DNA from: Synechococcus sp. SynAce01
GTDB taxonomy: Bacteria; Cyanobacteriota; Cyanobacteriia; PCC-6307; Cyanobiaceae
Direction: 5' to 3'
Length of the DNA stretch: 64,000 bases
NCBI RefSeq assembly: GCF_001885215.1
Contig: NZ_CP018091.1
Span: 1,612,001 to 1,676,000 of the forward strand
Shown here: piece by piece, positions 42,629 to 52,693 of the stretch
Layout: each line of letters begins with the position of its first letter
Position numbering within the stretch: position 1 is the first letter of the stretch
The notes under the pieces: model-generated
Told to the model about the DNA's origin: nothing
Databases searched by the model: none
What the model saw: only the letters and a program-made list of their open reading frames with translations
Program-made: the position numbers and the translations under genes

Positions 42629-43708
42629 TCAGCCGATGGAAGGCGTGATCAAAGCCACAGGGGTGGCTTCTGCAGAGGCCAGGTCAAGCGGGAAGTTGTG
42701 AGCGTTGCGCTCGTGCATCACTTCCATGCCCAGACCGGCACGGTTCAGCACGTCAGCCCAGGTGTTGATCACGCGGCCTTGGCCATCGAGGATCGACTGA
42801 TTGAAGTTGAAACCGTTGAGGTTGAAGGCCATCGTGCTCACGCCAAGGGCGGTGAACCAGATGCCCACAACCGGCCAGGTGGCGAGCAGGAAGTGCAGGC
42901 TGCGGCTGTTGTTGAAAGAGGCGTACTGGAAGATCAGACGACCGAAGTAGCCGTGGGCCGCCACGATGTTGTAGGTCTCTTCCTCTTGGCCGAACTTGTA
43001 ACCGTAGTTCTGGCTCTCGCTTTCGGTCGTCTCACGCACCAAGGAGCTGGTGACGAGTGAACCGTGCATGGCCGAGAACAGGGAGCCGCCGAAGACACCA
43101 GCCACACCCAGCATGTGGAAGGGGTGCATCAGGATGTTGTGCTCGGCTTGGAACACCAACATGAAGTTGAAGGTGCCGGAGATGCCGAGGGGCATGCCAT
43201 CAGAGAACGAACCCTGACCGAAGGGGTAGATCAGGAAGACAGCCGAGGCAGCCGCCACAGGGGCGCTGTAGGCGACACAGATCCAGGGGCGCATGCCGAG
43301 GCGGTAGGAGAGTTCCCACTCGCGGCCCATGTAGCAGAAGATGCCGATCAGGAAGTGGAAGATCACCAGCTGATAGGGACCGCCGTTGTACAGCCACTCA
43401 TCGAGGCTGGCGGCTTCCCAGATCGGGTAGAAGTGCAGGCCGATGGCGTTGCTGGAAGGAACAACAGCACCGGAGATGATGTTGTTGCCGTACATCAAGG
43501 AGCCGGCGACAGGCTCGCGGATGCCGTCGATGTCGACAGGGGGCGCGGCCACGAAGGCCACGATGAAGCAGATGGTGGCAGCCAGCAGGGTGGGGATCAT
43601 CAGCACACCGAACCAACCGACATACAGGCGGTTGTTGGTGGAGGTGACCCACTCACAGAACTGACTCCAGGCAGAAGCGCCGGAGCGCTGCTGAACGGTG
43701 GTGGTCAT
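42629..43708 (-). CDS. psbA: photosystem II D1 protein (Glu130, high-light type)
   Basis: 359 residues of reaction-centre D1. Redox and ligand motifs are intact: Tyr161 region ([24 protein letters not shown]), His198 region ([14 protein letters not shown]), QB pocket ([22 protein letters not shown]) and Mn ligands near [10 protein letters not shown], where the C-terminal extension ([15 protein letters not shown]) is removed. Residue 130 is Glu, the D1:2 form expressed under high light in Synechococcus. Convergent/divergent context: terminator downstream, 262-bp spacer upstream to a divergent radical SAM gene. Confidence 0.98.
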   Translation of the reverse strand: MTTTVQQRSGASAWSQFCEWVTSTNNRLYVGWFGVLMIPTLLAATICFIVAFVAAPPVDIDGIREPVAGSLMYGNNIISGAVVPSSNAIGLHFYPIWEAASLDEWLYNGGPYQLVIFHFLIGIFCYMGREWELSYRLGMRPWICVAYSAPVAAASAVFLIYPFGQGSFSDGMPLGISGTFNFMLVFQAEHNILMHPFHMLGVAGVFGGSLFSAMHGSLVTSSLVRETTESESQNYGYKFGQEEETYNIVAAHGYFGRLIFQYASFNNSRSLHFLLATWPVVGIWFTALGVSTMAFNLNGFNFNQSILDGQGRVINTWADVLNRAGLGMEVMHERNAHNFPLDLASAEATPVALITPSIG

Positions 43709-43970
43709 AGGAACGGGAGGTTATGCCCCAAAAAGGAGCGAGGATAAGGACGAATGGCAGGCGGGACGTTTTCTCTAAGGAAGTCTGTGAAGGAACTCCG
43801 AAGAGGAAAAGCCTTGCCGCAACAGGCCGAAGCTCTGCCGTTGCCTTAGGCACTGTAACGGAATCTTGCGCTAGGTGTGGAAATCTTGCGGACTGGTTTA
43901 CCGAAGGCCCGGATGCGGCCCCATGGGATCCAGCTGTCCTGGTTAGCGTCAACCCCTTCTCCAAGGGCCG

Positions 43971-45596
43971 ATGACCCAGGCCGTATGGCTGCCACGGCAG
44001 GCTTCCCAGCCCCAGCCGCCCCTTTCGGCTGAGGGGCGGGTGCTGCTGATCCGCCTGCCCTGCAACCCGATTTTTCCGATCGGGCCGATTTACCTGGCCG
44101 ATCACCTGCACAAGTGTTTCCCGCAGCTTGACCAGCGCATCCTTGACCTGGCCGCCCTGCCAATCCTGGATGTGGAGCGAACCCTGCTCGCCACCGTCAA
44201 GGCGTTTCGCCCCACCTTGTTGGTGTTTTCCTGGCGCGACATTCAGATCTATGCGCCTGTGGATGGGCGCGGCGGCAACCCGCTGCAGAACTCCTTTGAG
44301 GTGTTCTACGCCGCCAATCCACTGCGCCGCCTACGTGGCGGTCTGGGTGGCCTGCGGCTGATGGCGGCTTTCTATGGCGAGCTCTGGCGCAACCTTCGCC
44401 TGGTGCGCCGTGGTCTTCGCCAGGCCCGCCGTTTCAACCCCGAGGCACGGGTGGTGCTCGGTGGCGGAGCGGTGAGCGTGTTCTACGAACAGCTGGGCAA
44501 GAGTTTGCCCAAAGGCACCGTGGTCTCCGTTGGCGAAGGGGAGGTCCTGTTGGAGAAATTGATCCGCGGCCAATCGCTGGCCGGTGAGCGTTGTTTCGTT
44601 GTTGGCGAGGCGCCTCGGCTGGGCCTCATCCACGAACCACCTGCAGGCCTGGTCAAGACGGCTTGCGACTACTCCTACATCGCTTCGATCTGGCCCCAGC
44701 TGACTTGGTATTTCGAAGGCGGCGATTTCTACGTGGGCGTGCAGACCAAACGCGGCTGTCCCCACAACTGCTGCTACTGCGTCTACACCGTGGTGGAAGG
44801 CAAGCAGGTTCGCGTCAATCCTGTTGACGAGGTGGTGGCTGAGATGCGCCAGCTCTATGACAGAGGCGTGCGCGGCTTCTGGTTCACCGATGCCCAGTTC
44901 ATCCCCGCCCGCCGCTACATCGACGATGCCAAGCAGTTGCTGCGGGCCATCGCGGCGGCGGGAATGGCTGACATCCACTGGGCGGCCTACATCCGCGCTG
45001 ACAACCTCGACCAGGAACTAGCCGAGCTGATGGTGGCCACCGGCATGAGCTACTTCGAAATCGGCATCACCTCCGGCAGCCAGGAGCTGGTGCGGAAAAT
45101 GCGCATGGGCTACAACCTTCGCGTTGTTCTGGAAAACTGCCGGATTCTTGCTGCAGCTGGATTCCGGGAGCAGGTCTCGGTGAATTATTCGTTCAATGTG
45201 ATTGATGAAAGGCCCGAGACGATCCGGCAGACCGTGGCCTATCACCGAGAGCTCGAGAGCATCTTCGGAGCCGATAAGGTGGAGCCCGCCATCTTCTTCA
45301 TTGGCCTGCAGCCCCACACGCACCTGGAGCAATATGGCTTTGAGCAGGGCATGCTCCAACCGGGCTACAACCCGATGAGCATGATGCCGTGGACGGCCAG
45401 AAAGTTGCTCTGGAACCCTGAACCGATGGGCAGCACCTTTGGCCGCCTCTGCCTGGAGGCATTTGAAACCAATCCCCAGGATTTTGGCCGCACGGTCATG
45501 GATCTGCTGGAGCGTGACTATGGCCTCGCTCCCCTCGAAGAAGCCCTCAGAGCTCCTGTTGAAGGCAAAGCGGCCCTAGCCACGGCAGTGCGTTAG
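43971..45596 (+). CDS. B12-binding-domain-like radical SAM protein, function unknown
   Basis: 541 residues. N-terminal ~200 residues resemble a cobalamin-binding Rossmann domain (RVLLIRLPCNPIFPIGPIYLADHLHK; VVLGGGAVSVFYEQ). The radical SAM core has the 4Fe-4S motif CxxxCxxC in KRGCPHNCCYCVY, followed by FWFTDAQFIPARRYIDDAKQLL and FEIGITSGSQELVRKMRMG, typical SAM-barrel strands. The substrate cannot be told. It is divergent from psbA with a shared 262-bp spacer, and overlaps the convergent CPBP gene by 4 bp. Confidence 0.85.
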   Translation: MTQAVWLPRQASQPQPPLSAEGRVLLIRLPCNPIFPIGPIYLADHLHKCFPQLDQRILDLAALPILDVERTLLATVKAFRPTLLVFSWRDIQIYAPVDGRGGNPLQNSFEVFYAANPLRRLRGGLGGLRLMAAFYGELWRNLRLVRRGLRQARRFNPEARVVLGGGAVSVFYEQLGKSLPKGTVVSVGEGEVLLEKLIRGQSLAGERCFVVGEAPRLGLIHEPPAGLVKTACDYSYIASIWPQLTWYFEGGDFYVGVQTKRGCPHNCCYCVYTVVEGKQVRVNPVDEVVAEMRQLYDRGVRGFWFTDAQFIPARRYIDDAKQLLRAIAAAGMADIHWAAYIRADNLDQELAELMVATGMSYFEIGITSGSQELVRKMRMGYNLRVVLENCRILAAAGFREQVSVNYSFNVIDERPETIRQTVAYHRELESIFGADKVEPAIFFIGLQPHTHLEQYGFEQGMLQPGYNPMSMMPWTARKLLWNPEPMGSTFGRLCLEAFETNPQDFGRTVMDLLERDYGLAPLEEALRAPVEGKAALATAVR

Positions 45597-46429
45597 CGGC
45601 CCCAGTGCGGCCGCCGCACCCAGATCAGCGCAGCGAGCCCCAGCCAGCCAATGGCCCCTCCGATCGGGTTGGGGTTGGGGGCACCCGGTCCGCTCAGCCA
45701 GGCGGGCGCACCGGCAGAGAGCTCGATCAGCCCCATCTGCAGCACGAACCAGCCGCCGACTAACCCCCCATGCAGCCCGATCGCTCCCCAGAGGGCGCCG
45801 GCGTCAGTACGACGTTGCAAGGCCAGGGCGATCCCGAGCATGATCAACCCGCCCAGCTGGCCGATGGCTCCAGGCCCCTCCGTGCGGTACCAGGGGTGGA
45901 TCAGGGCGAAGATCACCGCCTGAAGCAGCAGGGCCGTGCGGGCCTTGAGTTGGAGTTCAAGCTCCCCCCAGAGCCAGCCTCGGAACAGCAGTTCTTCGGC
46001 GAAGCCCACGCCGGCCAGCAGCGCCAGTCCATTGAGGGCGATGCCGCCATCCAGGCGCCAGGATCCCCGCGCCGCCCCAGTGGCGATCAGAACCATGGCC
46101 AGGAATCCCAGCAAGCCAGCGGCCTTGAGCAGCCCGCGCAGCAGGGCCTTCAAGGCCGGCGGCAGCGGCATGACCAAGCCCAGGCGCTGCCAGGGTTTGG
46201 ACTCTCCCCAGGCCTGCTTCAGGCGCCATGGCAGGGTCAGCAGCAGCAACACCAGGGCAAGAATCAAGCCCACCAAGTTGAGCTGATCGGCACGCAGTTC
46301 GGGGGCTAAGAGGGCCAGCGGACGGGAAATCAGCCAGCCGACGCCATAGAGCAGCGGGACGTACAGCAGGGTGCCCAGCCCGTGGGGGGAGCCCCGGCTG
46401 GGGATCCGCGCTCGAGCGCCGGGTGCCAC
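45593..46429 (-). CDS. CPBP (CAAX/type II) intramembrane metalloprotease
   Basis: 278 residues from GTG at 46429. About eight membrane spans. Protease motifs: EELLFRG in GVGFAEELLFRGWLWGEL, then FALIHPWYR and IGLHGGLVGGW (second and third His/Asn motifs). Cyanobacterial members may process prenylated or membrane proteins; substrates unknown. The start lies 1 bp after the clpS stop, so it is translationally coupled to clpS; upstream in-frame codons would lie inside clpS. Confidence 0.85.
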   Translation of the reverse strand: MAPGARARIPSRGSPHGLGTLLYVPLLYGVGWLISRPLALLAPELRADQLNLVGLILALVLLLLTLPWRLKQAWGESKPWQRLGLVMPLPPALKALLRGLLKAAGLLGFLAMVLIATGAARGSWRLDGGIALNGLALLAGVGFAEELLFRGWLWGELELQLKARTALLLQAVIFALIHPWYRTEGPGAIGQLGGLIMLGIALALQRRTDAGALWGAIGLHGGLVGGWFVLQMGLIELSAGAPAWLSGPGAPNPNPIGGAIGWLGLAALIWVRRPHWGR

Positions 46430-46430
46430 T

Positions 46431-46793
46431 TCAGTCCTCGGGCTCGATCGTGCTGGTGAGCCCCTTGCCCTTGAGCGTTTCGGAGTAGAACTCCGCTGGT
46501 TCGAGATCACACACGATCACCAGGCCGACGCCGGTCTTGTGGGCTTCGAGCATCACGGCAATCGCGTCCTGTTCACTGAGGGAGGGCACCACCTCGCGCA
46601 GGCTGGTCACCACGTACTCCATCGAATTGACCGGATCGTTGTGCAGCAGCACCCGATAGAGCGGCGAGGGCTTGCGCACCCTCTGCACCTCTTGATCGAT
46701 CACCGCCGCTCCGCCGGGGGAGCGGGGAGCTGTTTCAACGGACAGTTGCACGGCAGCAGACGACAGAACCACGGCGGCAGGGGGTCGATTCAC
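46431..46793 (-). CDS. clpS: ATP-dependent Clp protease adaptor ClpS
   Basis: 120 residues. ClpS core: PLYRVLLHNDPVNSMEYVVTSLREVVPSLSEQDAIAVMLEAHKTGVGLVIVCDLEPAEFYSETLK, with the N-degron pocket residues (HND...M...H). A disordered N-terminal ~35 residues enters the ClpC pore. It delivers N-end-rule substrates to ClpC. It starts 2 bp after the dapL stop. Confidence 0.93.
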   Translation of the reverse strand: MNRPPAAVVLSSAAVQLSVETAPRSPGGAAVIDQEVQRVRKPSPLYRVLLHNDPVNSMEYVVTSLREVVPSLSEQDAIAVMLEAHKTGVGLVIVCDLEPAEFYSETLKGKGLTSTIEPED

Positions 46794-46795
46794 GC

Positions 46796-48067
46796 TCAGA
46801 TCGCCACTTTATTGGAAACGGCCAGGGAGCTTTGGGCGATGCGTTCCATGGCTTCTGCCACATTGGCGCGGCTGTTGAAGGCCGAGAGCCGGAAGTAGCC
46901 CTCGCCGGCGGCGCCGAAACCGCTGCCCGGGGTGCCCACCACGTGGGCCTCGCTCAGCAGCCGGTCGAAGAAGCTCCAGGAATCCACGCCCTCAGGCGTC
47001 TGAATCCAGACGTAAGGGGCCTGCTCGCCACCGAAGACGCGCAGCCCGGCGCGGCTGAGATCACGGCGGAGGATCGCCGCATTCTCCATATAGAAGTTGA
47101 CCAGTTCCTTCACCTGGGCCTGGCCCTCAGAGGAATACACCGCTTCAGCGCCCCGCTGCACGATGTAGCTCACCCCATTGAACTTGGTGCTCTGGCGCCG
47201 GTTCCAGAGGCTCCACAGCTCCACCTCCTGCCCATCGGCGCCCACCCCCATCAAGCCCCGTGGCACCACCGTGAGCGCGCAGCGGGTGCCCGTGAAGCCG
47301 GCGTTCTTCGAAAAGGAGCGGAACTCGATGGCACATCGCTTGGCTCCCTCGATCTCGTAGATCGAATGGGGCAGTTCCGGGTCACGGATGAAGGCCTCGT
47401 AGGCGGCATCGAACAGGATCAGCGCCTGGTTGGCCAGGGCGTAGTCGACCCAGCGTTGGAGCTGCTCGCGGCTGGCCACTGCACCGGTGGGATTGTTGGG
47501 GAAACAGAGATAGATCAGATCCACCGGCCCCTCCGGCAGGGGCGCGCAGAAGCCGTTGGCGGCGGTGATCGGCAGATAGGTGAGCCCGGCGTAACGCCCC
47601 GTCTCGTCGGCCTCGCCAGTGCGGCCTGCCATCACATTGCTGTCGACATACACCGGATAGACCGGATCGGTCACGGCGATGCGGATGCCCTCGCCGAGGA
47701 TGTCGAGGATGTTGCTGCTGTCGCATTTGGAGCCATCAGAGACGAAAATCTCTTCGGCACTGATGGCACAGCCTCGCGCCTGGAAATCGTTGGAGGCAAT
47801 CGCCTCACGCAACCAGAGGTAGCCCTGTTCAGGCCCGTAGCCATGGAAGCTCTCCCGACGTCCCATCGCGTCGACGGCCTGCTTCATCGCTTCGCGGCAG
47901 GCGGCCGGCAGCGGCTCGGTCACATCGCCAATGCCGAGGCGAATCAGGGAGGCTTCGGGGTTGGCGGCCGAGAAATCCTTCACCCGGCGAGCGATCTCGG
48001 GAAAGAGATAGCCCGCCTTGAGCTTCAGGTAATTGGAATTGATCTGAACCACAACCGCTCTGCCCAT
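46796..48067 (-). CDS. dapL: LL-diaminopimelate aminotransferase
   Basis: 423 residues; a PLP enzyme converting tetrahydrodipicolinate to LL-DAP for lysine and cell wall. Motifs: [54 protein letters not shown] and [16 protein letters not shown] (PLP Lys in SFSKN). ATG at 48067 was taken, but a GTG at 48052 gives [11 protein letters not shown], closer to relatives. The pathway bypasses succinylated intermediates, as in cyanobacteria and plants. Confidence 0.95.
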   Translation of the reverse strand: MGRAVVVQINSNYLKLKAGYLFPEIARRVKDFSAANPEASLIRLGIGDVTEPLPAACREAMKQAVDAMGRRESFHGYGPEQGYLWLREAIASNDFQARGCAISAEEIFVSDGSKCDSSNILDILGEGIRIAVTDPVYPVYVDSNVMAGRTGEADETGRYAGLTYLPITAANGFCAPLPEGPVDLIYLCFPNNPTGAVASREQLQRWVDYALANQALILFDAAYEAFIRDPELPHSIYEIEGAKRCAIEFRSFSKNAGFTGTRCALTVVPRGLMGVGADGQEVELWSLWNRRQSTKFNGVSYIVQRGAEAVYSSEGQAQVKELVNFYMENAAILRRDLSRAGLRVFGGEQAPYVWIQTPEGVDSWSFFDRLLSEAHVVGTPGSGFGAAGEGYFRLSAFNSRANVAEAMERIAQSSLAVSNKVAI

Positions 48068-48520
48068 GCATTCCTGCTGGCCATCTTCCTACGTGACATG
48101 ACCTGGGCGATGGGGGCCTAGGCGTTCTGGGGGGATTGTTCCCCCTTGCGGCCTGCTGCTGGGCCTTGCTTCAAGGCGGTGTGGTGCCTGGGATCATCGT
48201 GCTAAATTCCCGAGAAGACGGCAGTCCCGTTTGCAGTTTCTGAAGCTGTAAACGCTTCTCAGCGGGCATCGCCTCATGCGGCCCATCATCTAGTCGACAC
48301 GGTTGCGTGCACTGGTCGTTCTTCACCAGTTCCCCCAGCACCAACGTGATCCGGGCGATGAGCTTCTAGGGGTGCTTCCTCACCAGACTTTTCCTTCCGT
48401 CCCCCTTCTGCTTCAGCAGCAGTCGAGCGGCATTGCGGCACGCTCTGCGCAGCAGTTGGTTTCTTCCGGGGTCGATCCCCATCCCTTGGCAGGGCTCCAC
48501 CGAGCCAAACCCTATCCTCC
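48068..48520 (+). promoter_or_regulatory. long 5' leader of rne with structured element (48209-48266)
   Basis: No gene lies in these ~450 bp. A compound stem is visible: outer CCCG (48209-48212) + AGAAG pairs with CTTCT + CGGG (48263-48266) with a 3-base bulge, and inner GTTTGCAG (48229-48236) pairs with CTGTAAAC (48246-48253). A TAAAT -10-like sequence lies just upstream (~48203). A structured leader would fit RNase E autoregulation, known in E. coli and reported in cyanobacteria. Confidence 0.5.
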
Positions 48521-50653
48521 ATGCCCCAGCAGATCGTCATTGCGGAGCAACTGCGCATCGCTGCAGTGCTCAACGACGAACGTGTTGATGAACTTGTCGT
48601 CGCCCAGGGCCGTTACCAGATCGGTGATGTCTATCTCGGCAGGGTCGAAAACGTCCTGCCCGGTATCGATGCGGCCTTCGTCAACATCGGTGAAAGCGAA
48701 AAGAACGGCTTCATCCATGTCACCGACCTCGGCCCCCTGCGCCTGAGGAAGGGAGCAGCCGGCATCACCGAGTTGCTTGAGCCTCGCCAGAAGGTGCTGG
48801 TTCAGGTGATGAAGGAGCCCACCGGCACCAAAGGGCCTCGCCTCACCGGCAACCTCACGCTCCCCGGCCGCTTCCTGGTCCTCCAGCCCCACGGCCAGGG
48901 AGTGAGCATTTCCCGGCGGATTAACGGCGAAAACGAACGCAACCGGCTGCGTGCTCTCGGTGTGCTGATCAAGCCTCCCGGCGCAGGTCTGCTGGTGCGT
49001 ACCGAAGCCGAGGGGATCAGCGAAGACCTGCTGATTGATGATCTCGAGACCCTGCTGCGCCAGTGGGAAGGCATTCAGGAAGCGGCCGAAATCGCCAGCC
49101 CACCTGTGCTGCTTAACCGTGACGAAGACTTCATCCATCGCGTCCTGCGTGACCTCTACAGCCCCGAGGTTCTGCGGGTCGTCGTCGATACCCCAGCGGC
49201 CGTGGCCCGGGTCAATGCCTTCCTCGGTGCCGATCAGGCCAGCCTGCAGGTTGAGCACCACGCCGAATCCAGCGACATCCTGGAGCATTACCGGGTGAAT
49301 GCGGCAATTCGCGATTCGCTCAAGCCCCGGGCTGATCTTCCCTCAGGCGGCTACGTGATCATCGAGCCCACCGAGGCGCTCACGGTGATCGACGTGAACT
49401 CAGGTTCGTTCACCCGTTCGGCCAATGCCCGGGAAACCGTGCTCTGGACCAACTGCGAAGCGGCCGCTGAGATCGCCCGTCAGCTCAAGCTGCGCAACAT
49501 CGGTGGCGTCGTGATCATCGACTTCATCGACATGGAGTCGAGGCGCGACCAGTTGATGCTGCTGGAGCATTTCACCCAGGCGGTCCGCGATGACACCGCC
49601 CGCCCCCAGATTGCCCAGCTCTCCGAGCTCGGCTTGGTTGAACTCACGCGCAAGCGCCAGGGCCAGAACATCTATGAGTTGTTCGGTCGTGCCTGCCCCA
49701 GTTGTGGTGGCCTCGGCCATGTGGCGGTGCTCCCCGGCACCGATTCGCTCCAGCCCCTGGCCACGGTGAGTGGCCTGGTGCGCTCGGCGGCTTCGGCCCG
49801 GGCCGACGTTGTCAGCCCTGCCGCCACCGAATCCAGTGGCCGTCGCCGCGGTGGCCGTGGCAGCCGCGGCGGCCGCTCCAGCGAAGCCGTGGAGGCACCG
49901 GTCAGTGCACCGGTTCAGGTCCCTGCTAGTTCCAGCGAGCCCAGTGAAGCGGCTGCGGGCTTTGTCAGTGAACCGGTCAGTCGCCGCCAGGAACCCGAAC
50001 TGGTGGCCGTGCCGATGGAGGAAGAACAGGAGCTGGTCTACGGCTGGCTTGGTCTCAACCCCACCCTGTTGCTCGATCCCCAACCCAGTGGCGAACACCT
50101 GATGGTGCGCGTCGTCAGGCCAGGCGAGGATCCGGAGGCCGTGCTCGAAGCGGCCCGTCAACAACAATCGTCCACAGCTTCCCGCCGCCGCCGTCGCGGT
50201 GGACGGGGCAATGGCGATAACAACAGCACCGATAACAGCAGTCGTGATGACAGGACTGGCGACAACGGCAGTGGCGATAACGGTGCCAGCGCCGCCAGTG
50301 GCCAGACCGGCACTGCTGCCAGTTCCACCTTGGTTCGGCATGAGCCGTCCCCTGACGTGCTGGTCGAAATCACGCCCCTTCCCCTGGAGCCTGATGAGCC
50401 GATGGCCACCGTCACAACCGTGATCGAGGCTCCTGTGGTGCAGGTGCCGCTCACGCGCAAGATCACCCGTTCACGCCCCTCGGCAACCGCTGCAGCGGCT
50501 CCTGAAACCTCGGCTTTGCCGGCCAACGGCAGTGGCAGCCTTGGGATTCCGCCGGCCGAAACTGCAGCGGAAGCAGCAGCCCAGCCGGCTCCCGAAGAGC
50601 AGGACGCTGGTGAACCGCGGCGGCGTCGCCGGCGCTCCTCGGCCACGGTCTGA
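48521..50653 (+). CDS. rne: ribonuclease E/G
   Basis: 710 residues. N-terminal S1-containing catalytic part: [42 protein letters not shown] (Mg site Asp), [13 protein letters not shown] (second Asp) and zinc-link CPSCGG in [11 protein letters not shown]. The C-terminal ~270 residues are low-complexity, with an Arg/Gly-rich patch ([14 protein letters not shown]) and the ending [13 protein letters not shown]. The basic RRRRRRSSA-type tail is the element reported to bind polynucleotide phosphorylase in cyanobacteria. rnhB follows after 5 bp. Confidence 0.95.
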   Translation: MPQQIVIAEQLRIAAVLNDERVDELVVAQGRYQIGDVYLGRVENVLPGIDAAFVNIGESEKNGFIHVTDLGPLRLRKGAAGITELLEPRQKVLVQVMKEPTGTKGPRLTGNLTLPGRFLVLQPHGQGVSISRRINGENERNRLRALGVLIKPPGAGLLVRTEAEGISEDLLIDDLETLLRQWEGIQEAAEIASPPVLLNRDEDFIHRVLRDLYSPEVLRVVVDTPAAVARVNAFLGADQASLQVEHHAESSDILEHYRVNAAIRDSLKPRADLPSGGYVIIEPTEALTVIDVNSGSFTRSANARETVLWTNCEAAAEIARQLKLRNIGGVVIIDFIDMESRRDQLMLLEHFTQAVRDDTARPQIAQLSELGLVELTRKRQGQNIYELFGRACPSCGGLGHVAVLPGTDSLQPLATVSGLVRSAASARADVVSPAATESSGRRRGGRGSRGGRSSEAVEAPVSAPVQVPASSSEPSEAAAGFVSEPVSRRQEPELVAVPMEEEQELVYGWLGLNPTLLLDPQPSGEHLMVRVVRPGEDPEAVLEAARQQQSSTASRRRRRGGRGNGDNNSTDNSSRDDRTGDNGSGDNGASAASGQTGTAASSTLVRHEPSPDVLVEITPLPLEPDEPMATVTTVIEAPVVQVPLTRKITRSRPSATAAAAPETSALPANGSGSLGIPPAETAAEAAAQPAPEEQDAGEPRRRRRRSSATV

Positions 50654-50658
50654 GGCGT

Positions 50659-51285
50659 TTGTCGTCCTCGGGGTCGCTCTTTGGCGGCCATGACCCACGG
50701 ACCTGTGCCGGGGTTGATGAGGTCGGTCGAGGTTGTTTGTTCGGACCCGTCTTCGCCGGGGCGGTTGTGTTGCCGGCTTCGGCCCTGGAGCCTCTGGCCA
50801 GGGCAGGTCTCACCGACAGCAAGGCGCTCTCGGCCCGCCATCGCGAACGCCTGGTTCCGTTGATCACGGCCCTGGCTCAGGCCTGGGGACTGGGCCAGGC
50901 CTCAGCCAGCGAAATTGACCGCCACGGCATTCGCTGGGCCACCGAAGCGGCCATGCTGCGGGCCCTGCAACGCCTGCCCCGGCGCCCGGTCCTGGTGCTG
51001 GTCGATGGCGTTCTGCCCCTACGACCCTGGTCTGGCCGGCAGGTCACCCTGGTGCAGGGTGATCGCCGTTGCCTGGCCATTGCCGCAGCCAGTGTGCTCG
51101 CCAAACAGGCGCGTGATGGGCTGGTCCGGCGGCTGGCCTCTCGCTTCCCTGGCTACGGACTGGAGCGCCATGTCGGCTATGGCACGGCGATGCACCGAGC
51201 GGCCTTGCGCGAGCTCGGGGCCACCCCACTCCATCGCCAGTCCTTTCTCTCCCGGGTGCTCAGTTCTCCCGGCACCAGGCGCTGA
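50659..51285 (+). CDS. rnhB: ribonuclease HII
   Basis: 208 residues from TTG at 50659. Catalytic acidic residues in [48 protein letters not shown] (Asp), and [33 protein letters not shown]. It removes ribonucleotides from DNA. Coupled to rne. Overlaps the convergent DUF1997 gene by 26 bp. Confidence 0.93.
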   Translation: MSSSGSLFGGHDPRTCAGVDEVGRGCLFGPVFAGAVVLPASALEPLARAGLTDSKALSARHRERLVPLITALAQAWGLGQASASEIDRHGIRWATEAAMLRALQRLPRRPVLVLVDGVLPLRPWSGRQVTLVQGDRRCLAIAAASVLAKQARDGLVRRLASRFPGYGLERHVGYGTAMHRAALRELGATPLHRQSFLSRVLSSPGTRR

Positions 51286-51772
51286 AGTCATCGAGCAGCT
51301 GCCGGCCGACCCGTTTTCGCATCGCAATCAGGATGCCAGCCAGCAAGGAACGACCGGTGGCTTCGAGCACGCGGGGTGGCAGCAGGCCCAGAATGGCCGG
51401 CCGGCTGACCGTAACGGCCAGATGGGCTTCCCCCTCCAGGCCGGTTTCGTTGACCACCAAATGGGAGTGGAGCTGGAGTGCGAAGTCGTCGACCACTTCG
51501 AGACCCTCCAGTTGGCAATCGAGGGCCTCAATCTCGAGTCGGCCTGGCTGTCGCGTGGCTTGCAGCTGAACGATCGGCTGGACCTGGAGCTGGAAGACGT
51601 TCAGTTGCTGGACGGCGTAGCGATAGCGCCCGTCGCCAAGCCGTTGTAGTTGGTCGGCAGCCAACAGGGTGCGCACGATCCGATCGTCGTTTTCGAGGTA
51701 GGGCGCCAGCCTTTCGCTCTGGCTGGATACCGGAATCCGGAGTTGCTGGCGGGCGCCGAAAGCCAGGGGCAT
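51260..51772 (-). CDS. DUF1997 family protein
   Basis: 170 residues from ATG at 51772 ([33 protein letters not shown]). Contains [35 protein letters not shown], then a C-terminal helix ([38 protein letters not shown]). This is the cyanobacterial/plastid DUF1997 pattern, a START-like lipid-binding fold by inference; function unknown. Confidence 0.78.
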   Translation of the reverse strand: MPLAFGARQQLRIPVSSQSERLAPYLENDDRIVRTLLAADQLQRLGDGRYRYAVQQLNVFQLQVQPIVQLQATRQPGRLEIEALDCQLEGLEVVDDFALQLHSHLVVNETGLEGEAHLAVTVSRPAILGLLPPRVLEATGRSLLAGILIAMRKRVGRQLLDDFSAWCREN

Positions 51773-51841
51773 CGCCAGGGTGGGGAGTCGGCGGGAGATG
51801 ATCCTATCGATCAGCGTTCGCCGCTCCGTTGCTCCCCTGTC

Positions 51842-52693
51842 ATGCGTCTTGCCTTTCTTGGTCCCGCTGGAACCTATGGCGAGCAGGCCGCCAGAACCCT
51901 GGCTGACCTTGAAGGATTGGGCGATGTGGAACTGGTCCCCCAGAGCGGGCACCGGGCCGTGATCCGGGCCCTCGCTGACGGCCACTGTGATGCAGCCGTG
52001 GTGCCCGTCGAGAACTCGGTCGAGGGCGGGGTCACGGCCAGTCTGGATGCCCTCTGGGAGCATGAGGAATTGGGAATCCGGCGAGCCCTGGTTCTGCCGG
52101 TTCGCCATGCCCTGCTCGGCAGCGGTCCGATCGGCCGCATCAGTGAGGTGCTCTCCCATCCCCAGGCCCTGGCCCAGTGCAGCCAATGGCTGGCCGAACA
52201 TCTTCCCGATGCCTTGCAGCTGCCCACCAGCTCCACGGCGGAGGCTTCGCGCCTGGTGGGCGGCAGCCACTTCCGCGCTGCCGTGGCCTCGCTCCAGGCG
52301 GCCAGCCAGCACGGCCTGGAGGTACTGGCCTATCCGATCAATGACGTGGCCGGAAACTGCACCCGTTTCCTCCTGCTGCAGCGTGCGCCTGCCATCCCTG
52401 CGGGCCGCGCCAAAGCCACCCACTGCAGCCTCGCCTTCTCGCTGCGGGCGAACAACCCCGGCGCCCTGCTCGATGCCCTGCGCTGCTTCGCCCATCGGCA
52501 GTTGAACATGAGCCGGATCGAGTCACGCCCGTCCAAGCGGGAAATGGGCGAATACCTGTTCTTCGTTGACCTGGAGCTACCAGCCGATTCGGGCTCCCTT
52601 GAGCAGGCTGTCGCGGAATTGGCCGGTCACTGTGAGCATCTGGTCCTGTTCGGGACCTACCCAATCAGCATCGTCGAAGAGAACGGCGGCTAG
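51842..52693 (+). CDS. pheA: prephenate dehydratase
   Basis: 283 residues from ATG at 51842 (MRLAFLGPAGTYGEQAA). The catalytic PDT domain has VVPVENSVEGGVTASLDALWE and GNCTRFLLLQR; the C-terminal ACT domain has FSLRANNPGALLDALRCF and NMSRIESRPSKREMGEYLFFVDLE (the Phe-binding GAL and ESRP motifs), so it is probably inhibited by phenylalanine. No chorismate mutase domain is fused. It follows aroC's product in Phe synthesis. Overlaps the next convergent gene by 4 bp. Confidence 0.94.
   Translation: MRLAFLGPAGTYGEQAARTLADLEGLGDVELVPQSGHRAVIRALADGHCDAAVVPVENSVEGGVTASLDALWEHEELGIRRALVLPVRHALLGSGPIGRISEVLSHPQALAQCSQWLAEHLPDALQLPTSSTAEASRLVGGSHFRAAVASLQAASQHGLEVLAYPINDVAGNCTRFLLLQRAPAIPAGRAKATHCSLAFSLRANNPGALLDALRCFAHRQLNMSRIESRPSKREMGEYLFFVDLELPADSGSLEQAVAELAGHCEHLVLFGTYPISIVEENGG

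Noticed and set aside
46832-48121. A 429-codon plus-strand frame
   Set aside because: Antisense to dapL; no recognisable protein features.
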